64,000 bases of DNA from Actinospica robiniae DSM 44927 (GCF_000504285.1 NZ_KI632511.1:2043372-2107371); one strand, 5' to 3'; positions 9,801-18,144 are shown, counted from the stretch's first letter. Made by a program: numbers and translations. Notes: a model not told the origin generated them from the letters alone.

Positions 9801-10480
9801 CCAACCGCCTGCGTCCGGCGCTGCACGGCCTGACCAGTCCCCGGCCCAGCGCTCGGCCGACCAACCGGCTCGACTTCGACCGTACCGTGCGGGCCAACCT
9901 CGCCTCGGCGCGGCGCGAGCCGGACGGCCGGGTGACGCTGCTGCCGGAGCGGCCGGTGTTCCGCTCGCGGGTGCGCAAGAGCGCCGAGTGGGACCTGATC
10001 CTGGTCGTCGACGTGTCCGGCTCGATGGAGTCGTCGGTGATCTGGTCCGCGCTGACCGCGTCGGTCTTCGCCGGCATCAGCACGCTGCGAACACACTTCC
10101 TGGCCTTCTCCACCGAGGTGGTCGACTTCACCGACCGGGTGAGCGATCCGCTGAGCCTGCTGCTGGAAGTGCGGGTCGGCGGCGGTACGCATATCGCGGC
10201 CGGGCTCGCCCATGCCAGAAGCCTGATGACAGTCCCCTCACGCACGCTGATCGTGACGATCAGCGACTTCGAGGAGGGCTACCCGGTCGGCGGCCTGCTC
10301 GCCGAGGTGCGCAAGCTCGCCGAGTCCGGGGCGACGCTGCTCGGCTGCGCCAGCCTGGACGACGAGGGCGCGCCGCGCTACAGCGTGCCGATCGCCCAAG
10401 CCGTGGTGGCTGCCGGCATGCCCGTGGCAGCGTTGAGTCCGCTGGAGCTGGCCGCGTGGGTGGGAGAGAGGATCAGATGA
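6854..10480 (+). CDS. DUF5682-VWA fusion protein (YehM-YehP-like)
   Basis: Start ATG 6854 lies inside the end of the ATPase gene. The 1208-aa product joins two modules that E. coli encodes as separate genes (yehM, yehP). The N-terminal DUF5682-type region begins with YFIGVRHHSPA and has LLIELPAEA, as expected for the family. The C-terminal VWA domain (about 1045-1208) has an intact MIDAS: DVSGS (D1053-S1057), the GGGTH threonine and the ISDFEE aspartate. A Gly/Arg/Ser-rich linker sits near residues 880-890. VWA domains are the usual partners of MoxR ATPases. It ends with an ATGA overlap with the SWIM gene (10477-10480). An assembly artefact joining two genes is unlikely, because the frame runs through without a break. 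Confidence 0.88.
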   Translation: MSSVADTRVATAADPAVALETLAASRDPYFIGVRHHSPALAAAVPALLDEFQPEVLLIELPAEAAPWLGHLADPETYAPIALAGAAGEGGEVAFYPFADFSPELAAVRWAQAHGVPVLPCDAPLGLIAGSLPGEAAGLSENDAPRPGYHEALRAARSGRASDDLWDRQVEARAPGNSPEQVRRAALAVGWALREDAPQVALRDLAREAWMRAVLRSVEGRRAAMLLGAFHIPAMIAGSAESDADAAAAAVAAEYSDELVATKTKDVAAEAMSLVPYTFKLLDERSGYPSGIRDPAWQQSVFEAAGDPGRVDAAAASHLVEFCRALREGGHPAGPGEAQQALRFALDLASLRGLAAPARGEIVEAAQAVLGHGDSLGRGQALAKALETALVGDRHGRLAPGTPLSGLRASVETLLRELRLPGPRQAGRELRLDPLRSPLDRRREIALRRLAACQVPYAQQRELVAPGGLPALTTAWQAQWTPSVEAQLNILTARGLTLAQAAENTLRLQLRAQREAGGPSVGETLAGLLAAAECGVPAVLAERVHDLIHVVIPTASLAELISAAQLADRINTGHVPGTPIATRSGGDAAQQSGPIPADIGELIDAAALRHLDGMCGSQDLADAKALTAFTLRGVESGSALRAVRALKRLEHEGAPMISGAAGACLVLTGATAPNALGVRLVGWIDTATHRSARSALRERLRGLLAAAEPLLDLGPALLEPLVARVNSLPDKEFLDRLPALRGGFSRVDESGRDRVLRAVEELLGGGADLSGGRAMAGEVTPEDLADAAAADLAGRNALLATGIPFAQAVTAAGPSMTPDVDAAFAVAVDAQLESSQASAPALLSPGDRWRLVLARRESECSGAARRYGIALDELYGHGNSGRSGRRGGSASSGGGREAAFPNVREWAKELEALFGKGIREEVLSAAVASGHLEAALLLDPATVTPSVELLRNVLSMAGGLPENSLARLRPLVKRLVDELTRQLANRLRPALHGLTSPRPSARPTNRLDFDRTVRANLASARREPDGRVTLLPERPVFRSRVRKSAEWDLILVVDVSGSMESSVIWSALTASVFAGISTLRTHFLAFSTEVVDFTDRVSDPLSLLLEVRVGGGTHIAAGLAHARSLMTVPSRTLIVTISDFEEGYPVGGLLAEVRKLAESGATLLGCASLDDEGAPRYSVPIAQAVVAAGMPVAALSPLELAAWVGERIR

Positions 10481-12381
10481 CGGAGAAGGAAGCAGCCATG
10501 CCCCGTATTCAGGGCCCGGCCTTGGCGGAGATCCTCGAGGCGCTCGCGCCGCGGCTGCACAAACGTCTCGATGCCGCGCTCGAGCGGGCGCGCGGGTGGC
10601 CGCTCGAGGAGCAGCCGCACAGCACGGCCGACGTTGCGGAAGCCGCAAACGGCAACACCGTGACGTTCCGCGTCGACGAGGAGACGTCGGTCACCCTCCG
10701 CCTGACCGACGGGGTCGTCGTGAAGGCGCAGGACGTCTCGTGCGACTGCCTGCTCGCACCCGCATGCCTTCACCGCGCGGCCGCCGCAGCGGTCCTGCCT
10801 TTGGATGAGGGGACTGCGACCGGGTCGAAGTCCGACGCGGCGCGGACCGAGGACGATCGCACCGAACTCGCCGCCTCCGAAGCGCCGGGTACACCGCTCA
10901 CGGCGCGCGAGCGCGCCGCGGCGACCGCCCTTTGGGAAAGCGCGACTGCCGTGCTCGTGGCGGGCCTCGTCGGAGCGAACCTCTTCACCGAGGCGGCACT
11001 CGCCCGCGCGACGCACGACGCCCGCGCGGTCGGACTGCACCGCGCGGCATCGCTGGGCACGCGTGTCGGCACCGACCTGCGCGCCGCCCGCGAACGCCGC
11101 CCCGAGCACCGCCTCGAGCAACTCGCGTCCGATCTGCGCGACCTGCTGAGCGTCACGTACCAGCTCACGCACGCCACGGAACCGCCGGCGCTCTCCGAAC
11201 TACGAGGGCAGGCCCGCCGCAGCTATCGCGAACACGGCGGCATGCGCCTGCACGGCCTGTTCACGGAGGCGATCGTCTCCGGCACCGGACACGCGGGCGT
11301 GGTCGGCCACCTCGTCGACGAGCAGGGAGTCATCTGGAGCACAGCCACGATCGCGCCCGGCGGCCCCGAACTGGTCCGCTCCAGCTATGACAGTTCCCTC
11401 AAACTCGGCGGCACCACGCTCACGCACCGCGAACTCGGCCGCTCAGGCATGCTGCTCAGTGGCGGGGCGAGCTCGGAGGACCGCCGGCTGAGCGGCGGCG
11501 CCGCGACCAAGGCCGTGCGGACCGAGAGCGCGGGTTGGGCGACTCCGGCGATATCCGGGCTCTTCGACCGCCCGGTAGCGGACCAGTTGGCGCGTGCGCT
11601 GCGGGCCGATCGCGACGACGAGAGCTTCGGCGCTGGCGACGACCTGGTCTTCCTGCGCGCCCACGTCCTCGGCCAGGACGAGACGGGCCTCATCCTCGTC
11701 CTCGACACGCGCGACGCCGAGGACGCCGCGGCGGCCGAACCGAGCGCCACGGCAGGCGCCGTCGCCGAGGCACTTACCGTGATCCACTGCCTCCTGCCCG
11801 GGGACTCACCGACCACGCGCCACAACCTCGCGCGTCTCGCCGCCGTCAAACCGAGCCTGAAGCTGATCGCGCGTCCGGACCGCACCCGGCCGGGCACGGT
11901 CCGGGGCCTGGCGATCAACTTGGAGGGAGAGCTGATCAACCTCGGCCTCGACCGCATCCCGGTGCCCAAGGAGGAGCTGCGGATCGAGAAGGACGATGCC
12001 GACGCCGCACAGACCGACGCTCCGGTGAATCAGAGCGATGGAGCGCCGCTCACCCCGCTCATCCCCGCCGACCCGACAGCCCTGCACGTGGTGCAGCACC
12101 GCGTCGAGCAGTCCGTCGCCGCCGGACGAGCCGTCACCCGCACGGCACTGCTCGACAGAGACTGCGCCCGCCTCGACAGTGACGCGCTGCACACGGCCGC
12201 AGCGCTCCTGCGCGACCTCGCGGTGAAGGCCGAGCCGGCGTTCGACGAGTTCCAACGCCCGATCGACTCCGCCCAGCGCCCCCGCGACGGCTACCCGCTC
12301 GCCTGGCTCGCCGCCGCCGTCTACGCCCACGCGGCCACGCAGGAGCGGACGGTGAGCCGCTGGCTGCGAGTGCTGGCGTGA
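10477..12381 (+). CDS. SWIM zinc-finger protein (YehQ-like)
   Basis: Start ATG 10477 overlaps the upstream stop by four bases. The 634-aa product has one SWIM zinc finger, C89-x-C91-x5-C97-x-H99 (CDCLLAPACLH), after a short helical N-terminus and a beta hairpin typical of SWIM domains. The rest is helical and alanine-rich with no recognised catalytic motif. SWIM motifs bind DNA or protein, and a SWIM protein is the usual last gene of MoxR-VWA loci of this type. Five consecutive genes with 4-17 base overlaps or short gaps argue for one polycistronic message and a shared complex. The function of that complex is not established by the sequence. Confidence 0.88.
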   Translation: MTEKEAAMPRIQGPALAEILEALAPRLHKRLDAALERARGWPLEEQPHSTADVAEAANGNTVTFRVDEETSVTLRLTDGVVVKAQDVSCDCLLAPACLHRAAAAAVLPLDEGTATGSKSDAARTEDDRTELAASEAPGTPLTARERAAATALWESATAVLVAGLVGANLFTEAALARATHDARAVGLHRAASLGTRVGTDLRAARERRPEHRLEQLASDLRDLLSVTYQLTHATEPPALSELRGQARRSYREHGGMRLHGLFTEAIVSGTGHAGVVGHLVDEQGVIWSTATIAPGGPELVRSSYDSSLKLGGTTLTHRELGRSGMLLSGGASSEDRRLSGGAATKAVRTESAGWATPAISGLFDRPVADQLARALRADRDDESFGAGDDLVFLRAHVLGQDETGLILVLDTRDAEDAAAAEPSATAGAVAEALTVIHCLLPGDSPTTRHNLARLAAVKPSLKLIARPDRTRPGTVRGLAINLEGELINLGLDRIPVPKEELRIEKDDADAAQTDAPVNQSDGAPLTPLIPADPTALHVVQHRVEQSVAAGRAVTRTALLDRDCARLDSDALHTAAALLRDLAVKAEPAFDEFQRPIDSAQRPRDGYPLAWLAAAVYAHAATQERTVSRWLRVLA

Positions 12382-12425
12382 ATTCGGTTGGTGGGTAGAG
12401 GGGTGCTGCCATAGCGTACGAGGCC

Positions 12426-13346
12426 ATGGCGACAATGAAACCGTCTGTTGTGCCTGCTGACGTCTTGGCCGAGATCAATCGCGACCACGGGACCAGCTAT
12501 GAGCTAGCGGGTGCGCTCAGCGGCGGTTTCCAGGGCGGTGCGTGGCAGATCGTCGGGCCAGACGGCAGCAGGGCCGTTCTCAAATCGAACGAAACGCACG
12601 GTTCCTGGCACCGCGTCGTCCTCGCCGCGCAGTCCAAAGTCGCTGATGCGAGGCGGCACGGCTATCCAACGCCGGCCTGGTTGGCGGCCGGGCTCACGAC
12701 GCAAGGATTCGCCTACCACATTCAGGAGTTCGTACCCGGGCGCCCCGCCGAGCGCGTGACCGAGCCGCTGGCCCTGCAGATGGTCGAGGTTCTGGAAGGC
12801 TGCGCGGCTGGGCATCGCCCGGACCAGTACGGTGACCCGCGCTCGGACTGGTCGCAATTCGTCTTGGGCGAGATGACCCGCGCCGCGGACTCGTTGCCGT
12901 CACGGGTCGCAGCACTCGGCCCCGACGAGGCGGCCGTGGCCGAGCGCGTGCTCGCCTTCCTGAATCGAGTCGGACCCGTGCGACTGCCTGCCGACGACCT
13001 CGTACACGGTGACCTCAACCTGGGCAACGTGCTCACCGATGCCGACGGCAGGCTGGTCGGCATCGTGGATATCGAAGCCCTGGGCGCGGGAAGCCGCGCT
13101 ATCGACTACGCGTCCTTATGGCACAGCGGCGCGGACGTTGCAGACCCCGGTGACAGCGCAGGACTGAATCTGGTGCGCGCGGCCGGGGAACGCTCGGCCG
13201 GGCCGGCGGGGTTCGCCTTGTGCGCGCTGTGGAACGCCCTGGAGTACATCAGGTTCGGCGCCGACCTGCACGGCGCCGTCGGCAGCGCCCGCGCGGTCGC
13301 GGCGGCTCATCGGCGCTTGGACCTGCTCGCGGCCCCGTCACACTGA
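12426..13346 (+). CDS. Aminoglycoside phosphotransferase-family kinase
   Basis: A 306-aa protein with the APH/choline-kinase fold. The Brenner motif is LVHGDLNLGNVL (catalytic Asp and Mg-binding Asn), followed by a DFG-like IVDIEALG. An N-terminal segment with LSGGFQGGAWQI corresponds to the nucleotide-binding loop, and SRAVLKS supplies the likely lysine. The substrate cannot be told from sequence; a small-molecule or antibiotic kinase is possible. It starts 45 bases after the SWIM gene with no clear ribosome-binding site and is followed by the inverted arm of the mobile unit, so it could be the last gene of the operon or an independent gene. Confidence 0.85.
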   Translation: MATMKPSVVPADVLAEINRDHGTSYELAGALSGGFQGGAWQIVGPDGSRAVLKSNETHGSWHRVVLAAQSKVADARRHGYPTPAWLAAGLTTQGFAYHIQEFVPGRPAERVTEPLALQMVEVLEGCAAGHRPDQYGDPRSDWSQFVLGEMTRAADSLPSRVAALGPDEAAVAERVLAFLNRVGPVRLPADDLVHGDLNLGNVLTDADGRLVGIVDIEALGAGSRAIDYASLWHSGADVADPGDSAGLNLVRAAGERSAGPAGFALCALWNALEYIRFGADLHGAVGSARAVAAAHRRLDLLAAPSH

Positions 13347-13610
13347 CATGGATTGATGGTCGGCTGAGTGATCGTCGTGGTGGGGGCGGGCGCTTCGCGT
13401 CGCCCGGTTTCTTCTGTCCACCCGCCCACCCGTTGCGTTGGCGGGGTGGGCTGGGGTTTCAAGATCTCGCCTCCGGCGCGGGCCCTTCCCTCGGAGAGAG
13501 ATGCCGGGGTTTGTGGGGTACTGGCGTTGGCGGGGCGGGCTGGGGTTCGGGATGGTGAGGTTGCGGGGGTGTGCTCTCTCCTCGGTCGGTTCCCGGAGGC
13601 AATCAGGAAC

Positions 13611-13683
13611 CTGCCGGGAGGTCAAGCGGCGGTGGTTTCCGCTGATGCTGGATCTTGCATCGCGCCGCTTGACCTCCCGGCAG
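13611..13683. repeat. 21-bp perfect hairpin at centre of left arm
   Basis: Arms 13611-13631 and 13663-13683 are exact reverse complements with a 31-base loop. The same stem with a same-sized loop occurs at 18923-18995 in the opposite arm. It is too long and GC-rich, and lacks a T-run, to be called a simple terminator. It may instead be a recognition structure for element movement. Confidence 0.8.
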
Positions 13684-13688
13684 AACCC
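13679..13688. repeat. Target-site duplication, left copy, of IS4-family element
   Basis: GGCAGAACCC here is repeated directly at 15480-15489. The uninterrupted target is present in the opposite arm near 18917-18926 on the other strand, where GGCAGAACCC is followed directly by TGAT, as in the right flank. Confidence 0.85.
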
Positions 13689-15479
13689 CAATGCCGCGTA
13701 GTTAAGGGTTCTGGTGGTCTGTCAAGGGCTGTTTCTTGATCGTGTAGGTGCCGGGGGCTGTTTTGGTCAGGAGTCCTTGGTGGGCCCAGCGGTTGATTCT
13801 GACGCCCAGGTTGTTGGTGTGTTTTCGGCCGCTGATACCGAGGGCGGCGGCGATCTCGGGGATGCGTCGGGGCTGGTAGGGGGTCTGTCGGAGGAGGTTC
13901 AGGACGTGGTTTTTCTCGGGTGCTCGGCCGGGTTGGCCGGGTTGGCCGGGGGGTGGGGCGGGTGGCGGGGTGATGGTGGGCGGGTGGATCGTGAGGGTGA
14001 TGCCGGTGATCGTGGTGCTGTGGGTGGGTCTGGTGGGGTCTTTGTAGGTGTAGCGCTGGCCGGGGGATTTGAGTTTGCGGGTGCTGTGGCGGGGGCGGCG
14101 GGCGGGGTTGGGGTGGGCCAGGACGGCGTGGCCGATGGGCCCGGGCCGGTCGGTGGGGTTGCCGAGGTCGGCGAGGATGGTGTGGGTGCGGGCGGTGTGC
14201 AGGGCGAGGGTGAAGGACATCCGGTCGGGGTCGGTGCCGGGGATTGTTTCGGCTGCTTCGCACATGAGGGTGCGTAGGGCCTGGTAGACGGTGAGGATGC
14301 CCCACATCTCCTGGGCCAGGCCCGCGGGGTCGCGTGAGCGTAGGACGCGTCCGTCGAGCAGGGTGTGGCGGATGGCGAGGAACGCGGTCTCGGTCTCCCA
14401 GCGTTCGTGGTAGAGGGCGAGGAGTGTGGGTGCGGGGTCGGACCGGTGTTCGAGCAGGGTGGTGATCAGCCGGTAGGTGCCGGTGTGGGTGGAGCCGTCG
14501 GTGGCGGTGACGGTGACCTCGGCTTCGATCACCCGCATCCTGAGTGTGCCGATCAGGGTGAGGTAGGAGCCGTCGGGTAGGTGTGCGAGCACGGGCGGGC
14601 GGCGGTTGGCGGTGGCGCGCACGAGCAGGTGTGCCCCGGTGCCGGCGGCTTTGGCCAGGAAACCGGCGGCGTCGAAGCCGCGGTCGGCCAGTAGCAGCAT
14701 GCTCGCGTCGAGGTGGGCAAGGAGTTTCTCGGCGTAGGCGATCTCCCCGGTGCCACTCGGTCCGAACACCGCTGCGGCCAGTGCGCGGGTGCCGGTCTCG
14801 GCCAGGGTCATGAGCATCAGCATCGGGTAGCCGGCGTGTCCGTGGCGTACCGGTGCGCGGCCGTAGACGGCCCGGTTGTCCGGGGTGTCGGGGATCTTGG
14901 TGGAGGAGCAGCCGTCGAACGCGACCGTGCGCCACCTGCGGTAGCGCGTTCCGGGGGTGTGTGGTTGCGCGATCGGGCCGGCGAGCACGTCGAAGAGCGC
15001 TTTGACCGGTTCCGGCCCGATCCGCCGGCGTGCGTCGCGCAACGCCTTCTCCGAGACCGCCGGTGCCCTCAGTCCCGCGCTCAGCACGGAGAACACCCCG
15101 GATATCGGGGCCTTCTCGAACAGCGCCATCGCCAGCACGAGGTAGAGCGCGACGCGTGAGGGCAGCCGGCGCACTCGCCGCTCGGTGCGGCCGGTCTCGG
15201 CGAGTACCGCGTCGACCAGCTCGAACGGGATCACCTGTGTCAAAGGACCGAGATGGCCCGCGGCGAAGGAACCACAGGCGCGCGTGATGGCGCGGGTGAG
15301 AGCGGGCATGGCAGACTTGGCAGGCAACGAGACCTCTGATTTCCCGGGCAGTCCTGGCAGACCGCACCGGTGTATCAGAGGTCTCGTCCCGTTCGCGCGT
15401 CCACCACCCCGACCAAGACCGACATGCCCTGAAAAGCACCACTTGACAGGGCCGGGAAACCCTTAACTACGCGGCATTG
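13689..15479 (-). mobile_element. IS4-family insertion sequence, 1791 bp
   Basis: The element is bounded by perfect 22-bp terminal inverted repeats (13689-13710 and 15458-15479, outer bases CAATGCCGCG) with weaker similarity inward (shared TTGACAG). It is flanked by a 10-bp direct duplication, GGCAGAACCC. It encodes one transposase on the minus strand whose stop codon lies inside the left terminal repeat. The insertion split the left arm of the DUF222-HNH unit at the base of the 21-bp hairpin, so it is younger than the arm. Intact ends, duplication and open frame suggest a recent and possibly active copy. Confidence 0.9.
13702..15327 (-). CDS. IS4-family transposase with C-terminal extension
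   Basis: A 541-aa DDE transposase. Residues about 25-110 match the IS4 N-terminal domain (LTQVIPFELVDAVLAETG). The catalytic core has D138 (TVAFDG), D214 (LLLADRGFD) and E312 in the Y-x2-R-x3-E signature (YHERWETE). Residues about 425-460 are a Pro/Thr-rich linker, and about 465-530 look like a winged helix (IPEIAAALGISGRKHTNNL), longer than typical IS4 proteins. The TTG start at 15327 is preceded by AGAGG at suitable spacing; ATG 15309 is an alternative six codons in. No frame interruption is seen. Confidence 0.9.
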   Translation of the reverse strand: MPAKSAMPALTRAITRACGSFAAGHLGPLTQVIPFELVDAVLAETGRTERRVRRLPSRVALYLVLAMALFEKAPISGVFSVLSAGLRAPAVSEKALRDARRRIGPEPVKALFDVLAGPIAQPHTPGTRYRRWRTVAFDGCSSTKIPDTPDNRAVYGRAPVRHGHAGYPMLMLMTLAETGTRALAAAVFGPSGTGEIAYAEKLLAHLDASMLLLADRGFDAAGFLAKAAGTGAHLLVRATANRRPPVLAHLPDGSYLTLIGTLRMRVIEAEVTVTATDGSTHTGTYRLITTLLEHRSDPAPTLLALYHERWETETAFLAIRHTLLDGRVLRSRDPAGLAQEMWGILTVYQALRTLMCEAAETIPGTDPDRMSFTLALHTARTHTILADLGNPTDRPGPIGHAVLAHPNPARRPRHSTRKLKSPGQRYTYKDPTRPTHSTTITGITLTIHPPTITPPPAPPPGQPGQPGRAPEKNHVLNLLRQTPYQPRRIPEIAAALGISGRKHTNNLGVRINRWAHQGLLTKTAPGTYTIKKQPLTDHQNP

Positions 15480-15489
15480 GGCAGAACCC
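15480..15489. repeat. Target-site duplication, right copy, of IS4-family element
   Basis: GGCAGAACCC, identical to 13679-13688. It is followed by TGATCGGGC, which continues the interrupted arm. Confidence 0.85.
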
Positions 15490-15729
15490 TGATCGGGCTT
15501 CGCCTGCCCGACCGAGGAGAGAGCCCACCCCCTGGGGAGTGGTGCGAGCTGCGCTCGGGCCCGGGTCCCGGCCGGTGGCCCGGTCGCGCTCGGTGCGGAA
15601 GAATCCTGCACCGCCCTGACCCGACCGACGCTCCTCTTCGGCTGCCTGGTTCGGTCAGCGTGTGGAGTGGTGTCCGGTGGTTCGGCTGTGCTCGATACAG
15701 GATGTCGCATCGCGTAGATTCCTGTATCG
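15490..15729. repeat. Left inverted arm, inner part, of DUF222-HNH mobile unit
   Basis: This stretch is the reverse complement of about 18705-18918, near-identical over the first 140 bases (including CCGACCGAGGAGAGAGCCC) and more diverged towards the gene. Its inner end carries a 10-bp hairpin, CGATACAGGA (15693-15702) with TCCTGTATCG (15720-15729). No open frame here is credible; apparent frames are read on both arms and are arginine/proline-rich. From 15730 to the gene start I see a CCCGGGA/TCCCGGG inverted repeat and a TAGAAT box at 15854, with no convincing complete promoter. Confidence 0.75.
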
Positions 15730-16619
15730 CCGGTTCCGACACCGCTCCCATCTCCTACTTCAACGCCCGGGAGCATCCGCGAGTTCCCGGGAATATCCCT
15801 GATTCTTTTACCACGCAAGGGTCGTATACACGTCTTTTGTCAGTGGCGGCCTCTAGAATAGAAGTGTTCGGGGATGTCGGGGCTGGGGTGGGAGGGTGTC
15901 GTGGACGGGGTGGCAGTGGAGATCGCGTCGATGTCCCGCGCGGTGCGGGAGGTGCTCGAGCGTGCACGGGCGGGTGGGGATGATGCGGGGCGGGTTGACG
16001 CGGTGCGTGAGGCGATCGTGGAGGTGGGCCGGGCGGCGCAGGCGCTGCACGGGATGCTGCTGACGCTGGTCGGCGAAGGCGACCGACTCGGTATCGCGCG
16101 TGGGGGTGTGGGTCCGTGGCTGGCGACGGTGCTGGATGTGACCGAGGGCCGGGCCCGCGCGCTCGCACACGACGCCCGGCTGCTGGCCCGGCTGCCGGGA
16201 GTGGAGGCGCAGTTGTGCTCCGGGATGATCGGGCCTGATTCCGCGCGGGCACTGGCGCGCACGGTCAAAGCGGTGCGGGCGACGGGCCTGGATCCCGCGG
16301 TGGAGGCCGCGAAGACGCTCGAGGTGACCCGGGAGCGCGGTGCGCGCGCCGGGCTGGAACGGGTACGGGTGCTGGAGGAGCAGGTCGCGCCCGGCTCGAT
16401 CGAGGCGCGTCACGCGCGGGAACGCGAACGCTCCTTCGCCCGGTTCGCGACGTGCGGAGAGGGTCAGATGCACCGGTGTGAGATCCTGCTCGACCCGGTG
16501 CGCGGCGCCGTTTTCCAGGCGGCGGTCGATCTGCAGGTCGCCGAGATGATCCGGACCCGGCAGTTCGACGGCGGAGAAATCGTACCGGAGGACGTGCGCA
16601 GCACCGAGCAGATGAACGC

Positions 16620-16627
16620 GGAAGCGG
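16620..16627. repeat. 8-bp target duplication, left copy, of IS256-family element
   Basis: GGAAGCGG here is repeated at 18145-18152. Removing one copy with the element restores the DUF222-HNH reading frame. Confidence 0.85.
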
Positions 16628-18144
16628 GAGCGTGTCTAATGGAGTGTGTAAGCGGGTGACCTGTTGAGCAGCAGGTGGTAGTGCCTGGCTGCTAGAAATG
16701 GTGACACGCTGTGAGTGGCAAGAAGATGGACCAGGTGCTGTCGGTGGAGGCCGAGGAGCATCTGGTGGAGGAGCTCGAGCAGGTCGAGGGTGCCCGTCGG
16801 GTCGCTGCGATCCTGGCTCCGGAGGCGATCGACTCTCTGCTGGCCGAGGCCGAGAAGGCCGGGGGCGGGGCGCAGGAGCTGCTGGCTGCGATCACCAAGG
16901 CGGTGCTCGAGCGGGCGCTGCAGGTGGAGATGGCGGATCACCTCGGCTACGAGAAGGGGGATCCGGCCGGGGTCGGCTCGCCCAACTCGCGCAACGGCTC
17001 CTACCCCAAGACCGTGGTCACCGCGTCCGGGCCGGTGCGCCTGCAGGTCCCGCGTGATCGGGCCGGCTCGTTCGAGCCGCGGATCGTGCCCAAGCGCACC
17101 AAGAGGCTCGGGCAGGTCGACGAGATGATCCTCTCGCTCTACGCCCGGGGGATGTCCACCCGCGACATCCGCGACCACCTCGCCGAGGTCTACGGCGCCG
17201 AGATCTCCCCCGCGCTGGTCTCCAACGTGACCGAGGTGGTGCGCGAGGAGATCGCCGAATGGCAGAACCGCGCGCTCGACGCGGTGTATCCGATCCTTTA
17301 CATCGACGCGATCGTGGTGAAGGTCCGCGAGTCCGGCAGCGTCGTGAACAAGGCCGCGCACCTGGTGATCGGCGTGGACACCGACGGGTACAAGCAGGTG
17401 CTCGGCATCTGGATCGAACAGAAGGAGGGCTCCCGGTTCTGGCTCAACGTCCTGACCTCCCTGCGCAACAGAGGCCTGAAAGACGCCCTCGTCGTGTGCT
17501 GCGACGGGCTGAGCGGGCTGCCCGAGGCGATCGGGCACGTATGGCCCGAGGCGATCGTGCAGACCTGCGTGGTCCACTTGATCCGCACCTCGATGCGGTA
17601 TGTCGCCTACGCCGACCGCAAGAAGATCGCCGCCGCGCTGCGCCCGATCTACACCGCCGCGAACGCCTCGGCCGCCGAGGCCGCGCTCGAAGCGCTGCGC
17701 GGCACGTTCGCCCGCAGCGCACCCGGGGTGATCTCCGCATGGGAGCGGTCCTGGGAGACGTTCATACCGTTTCTCGACTTCCCCCTCGAGCTGCGACGGG
17801 TCATCTACACGACCAACGCCATCGAGTCGATGAACTTCCAGCTCCGCAAAATCAGCAAGACCCGCGGGCACTTTCCCGACGACGACGCCGCGATCAAACT
17901 GCTCTACCTCGGCATCCGCCGCATCGAGGGCCGCCACATCGACGGCGAGGGCCGCCACGTGCCGGCCGGACAGCTACGCGGCACCGGAACCTACGGCTGG
18001 AAGCGGGCCCTGAACGACTTCGCGATCCGCTTCCCCGGCAAACTCCCGGTCTGACCAGCAAAACCGTCACCGACGGCAACCGCCGACGGAGACCCGAAGA
18101 AGGAAGAACCGTCCCCAAACTTACACACTCCAATTGACAAGCCC
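16628..18144 (+). mobile_element. IS256-family insertion sequence, 1517 bp
   Basis: Terminal inverted repeats of about 25 bp with four mismatches share TGGAGTGTGTAAG (left copy 16640-16652, right copy 18120-18132). The element is flanked by 8-bp duplications, the usual size for the IS256 family. It carries a single transposase gene in the same direction as the interrupted DUF222-HNH gene. Ends, duplication and frame are intact, suggesting a recent insertion. Confidence 0.9.
16711..18054 (+). CDS. IS256-family (mutator-type) transposase
   Basis: A 447-aa protein of normal family length. The DDE residues are visible: D199 (LYIDAIVV), D265 (VVCCDGLSG) and E372 (TTNAIESMN). The N-terminal LERALQVEMADHLGY segment is typical of the transposase_mut family. 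Start GTG 16711 gives the longest frame inside the element; ATG 16726 is an alternative five codons later. No frameshift or stop interrupts it, so it could be functional and could act on this and related copies. Confidence 0.93.
   Translation: MSGKKMDQVLSVEAEEHLVEELEQVEGARRVAAILAPEAIDSLLAEAEKAGGGAQELLAAITKAVLERALQVEMADHLGYEKGDPAGVGSPNSRNGSYPKTVVTASGPVRLQVPRDRAGSFEPRIVPKRTKRLGQVDEMILSLYARGMSTRDIRDHLAEVYGAEISPALVSNVTEVVREEIAEWQNRALDAVYPILYIDAIVVKVRESGSVVNKAAHLVIGVDTDGYKQVLGIWIEQKEGSRFWLNVLTSLRNRGLKDALVVCCDGLSGLPEAIGHVWPEAIVQTCVVHLIRTSMRYVAYADRKKIAAALRPIYTAANASAAEAALEALRGTFARSAPGVISAWERSWETFIPFLDFPLELRRVIYTTNAIESMNFQLRKISKTRGHFPDDDAAIKLLYLGIRRIEGRHIDGEGRHVPAGQLRGTGTYGWKRALNDFAIRFPGKLPV

Larger units (their letters stand above)
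13362..13688. repeat. Left inverted arm, outer part, of DUF222-HNH mobile unit
   Basis: This non-coding stretch is the reverse complement, with scattered differences, of 18925-19247. The outer end CGGCTGAGT (13362) matches ACTCAGCCG ending at 19247. It contains a direct repeat of GTTGGCGGGG-GGGCTGGGGTT units about 90 bases apart. It also carries a perfect 21-bp inverted repeat beginning CTGCCGGGAGGTCAAGCGG (13611-13631 and 13663-13683) around a 31-base loop, able to form a strong hairpin. The arm is interrupted at 13688 by the IS4-family element and continues at 15490. No gene is visible here. Confidence 0.85.

Noticed and set aside
13611-13683. The 21-bp hairpin as a simple transcription terminator of the APH gene
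   Set aside because: It is repeated in the opposite arm with the same loop length and lacks a T-run, so a structural role in the mobile unit fits better, though termination is not excluded.
13368-13739. Open frames in the arms of the mobile unit, seen on both strands and in both arms
   Set aside because: They are Arg/Gly/Pro-rich, have no ribosome-binding sites, and the arms differ by indels that break the frames.
13622-15442. A 606-aa frame antisense-shifted over the IS4 transposase
   Set aside because: It is an Arg/Pro-rich shadow of the transposase; DDE motifs exist only in the frame ending at 13702.
16636-17958. A 440-aa minus-strand frame across the IS256-family element
   Set aside because: It mirrors the transposase codons and shows no domain; typical of high-GC antisense frames.
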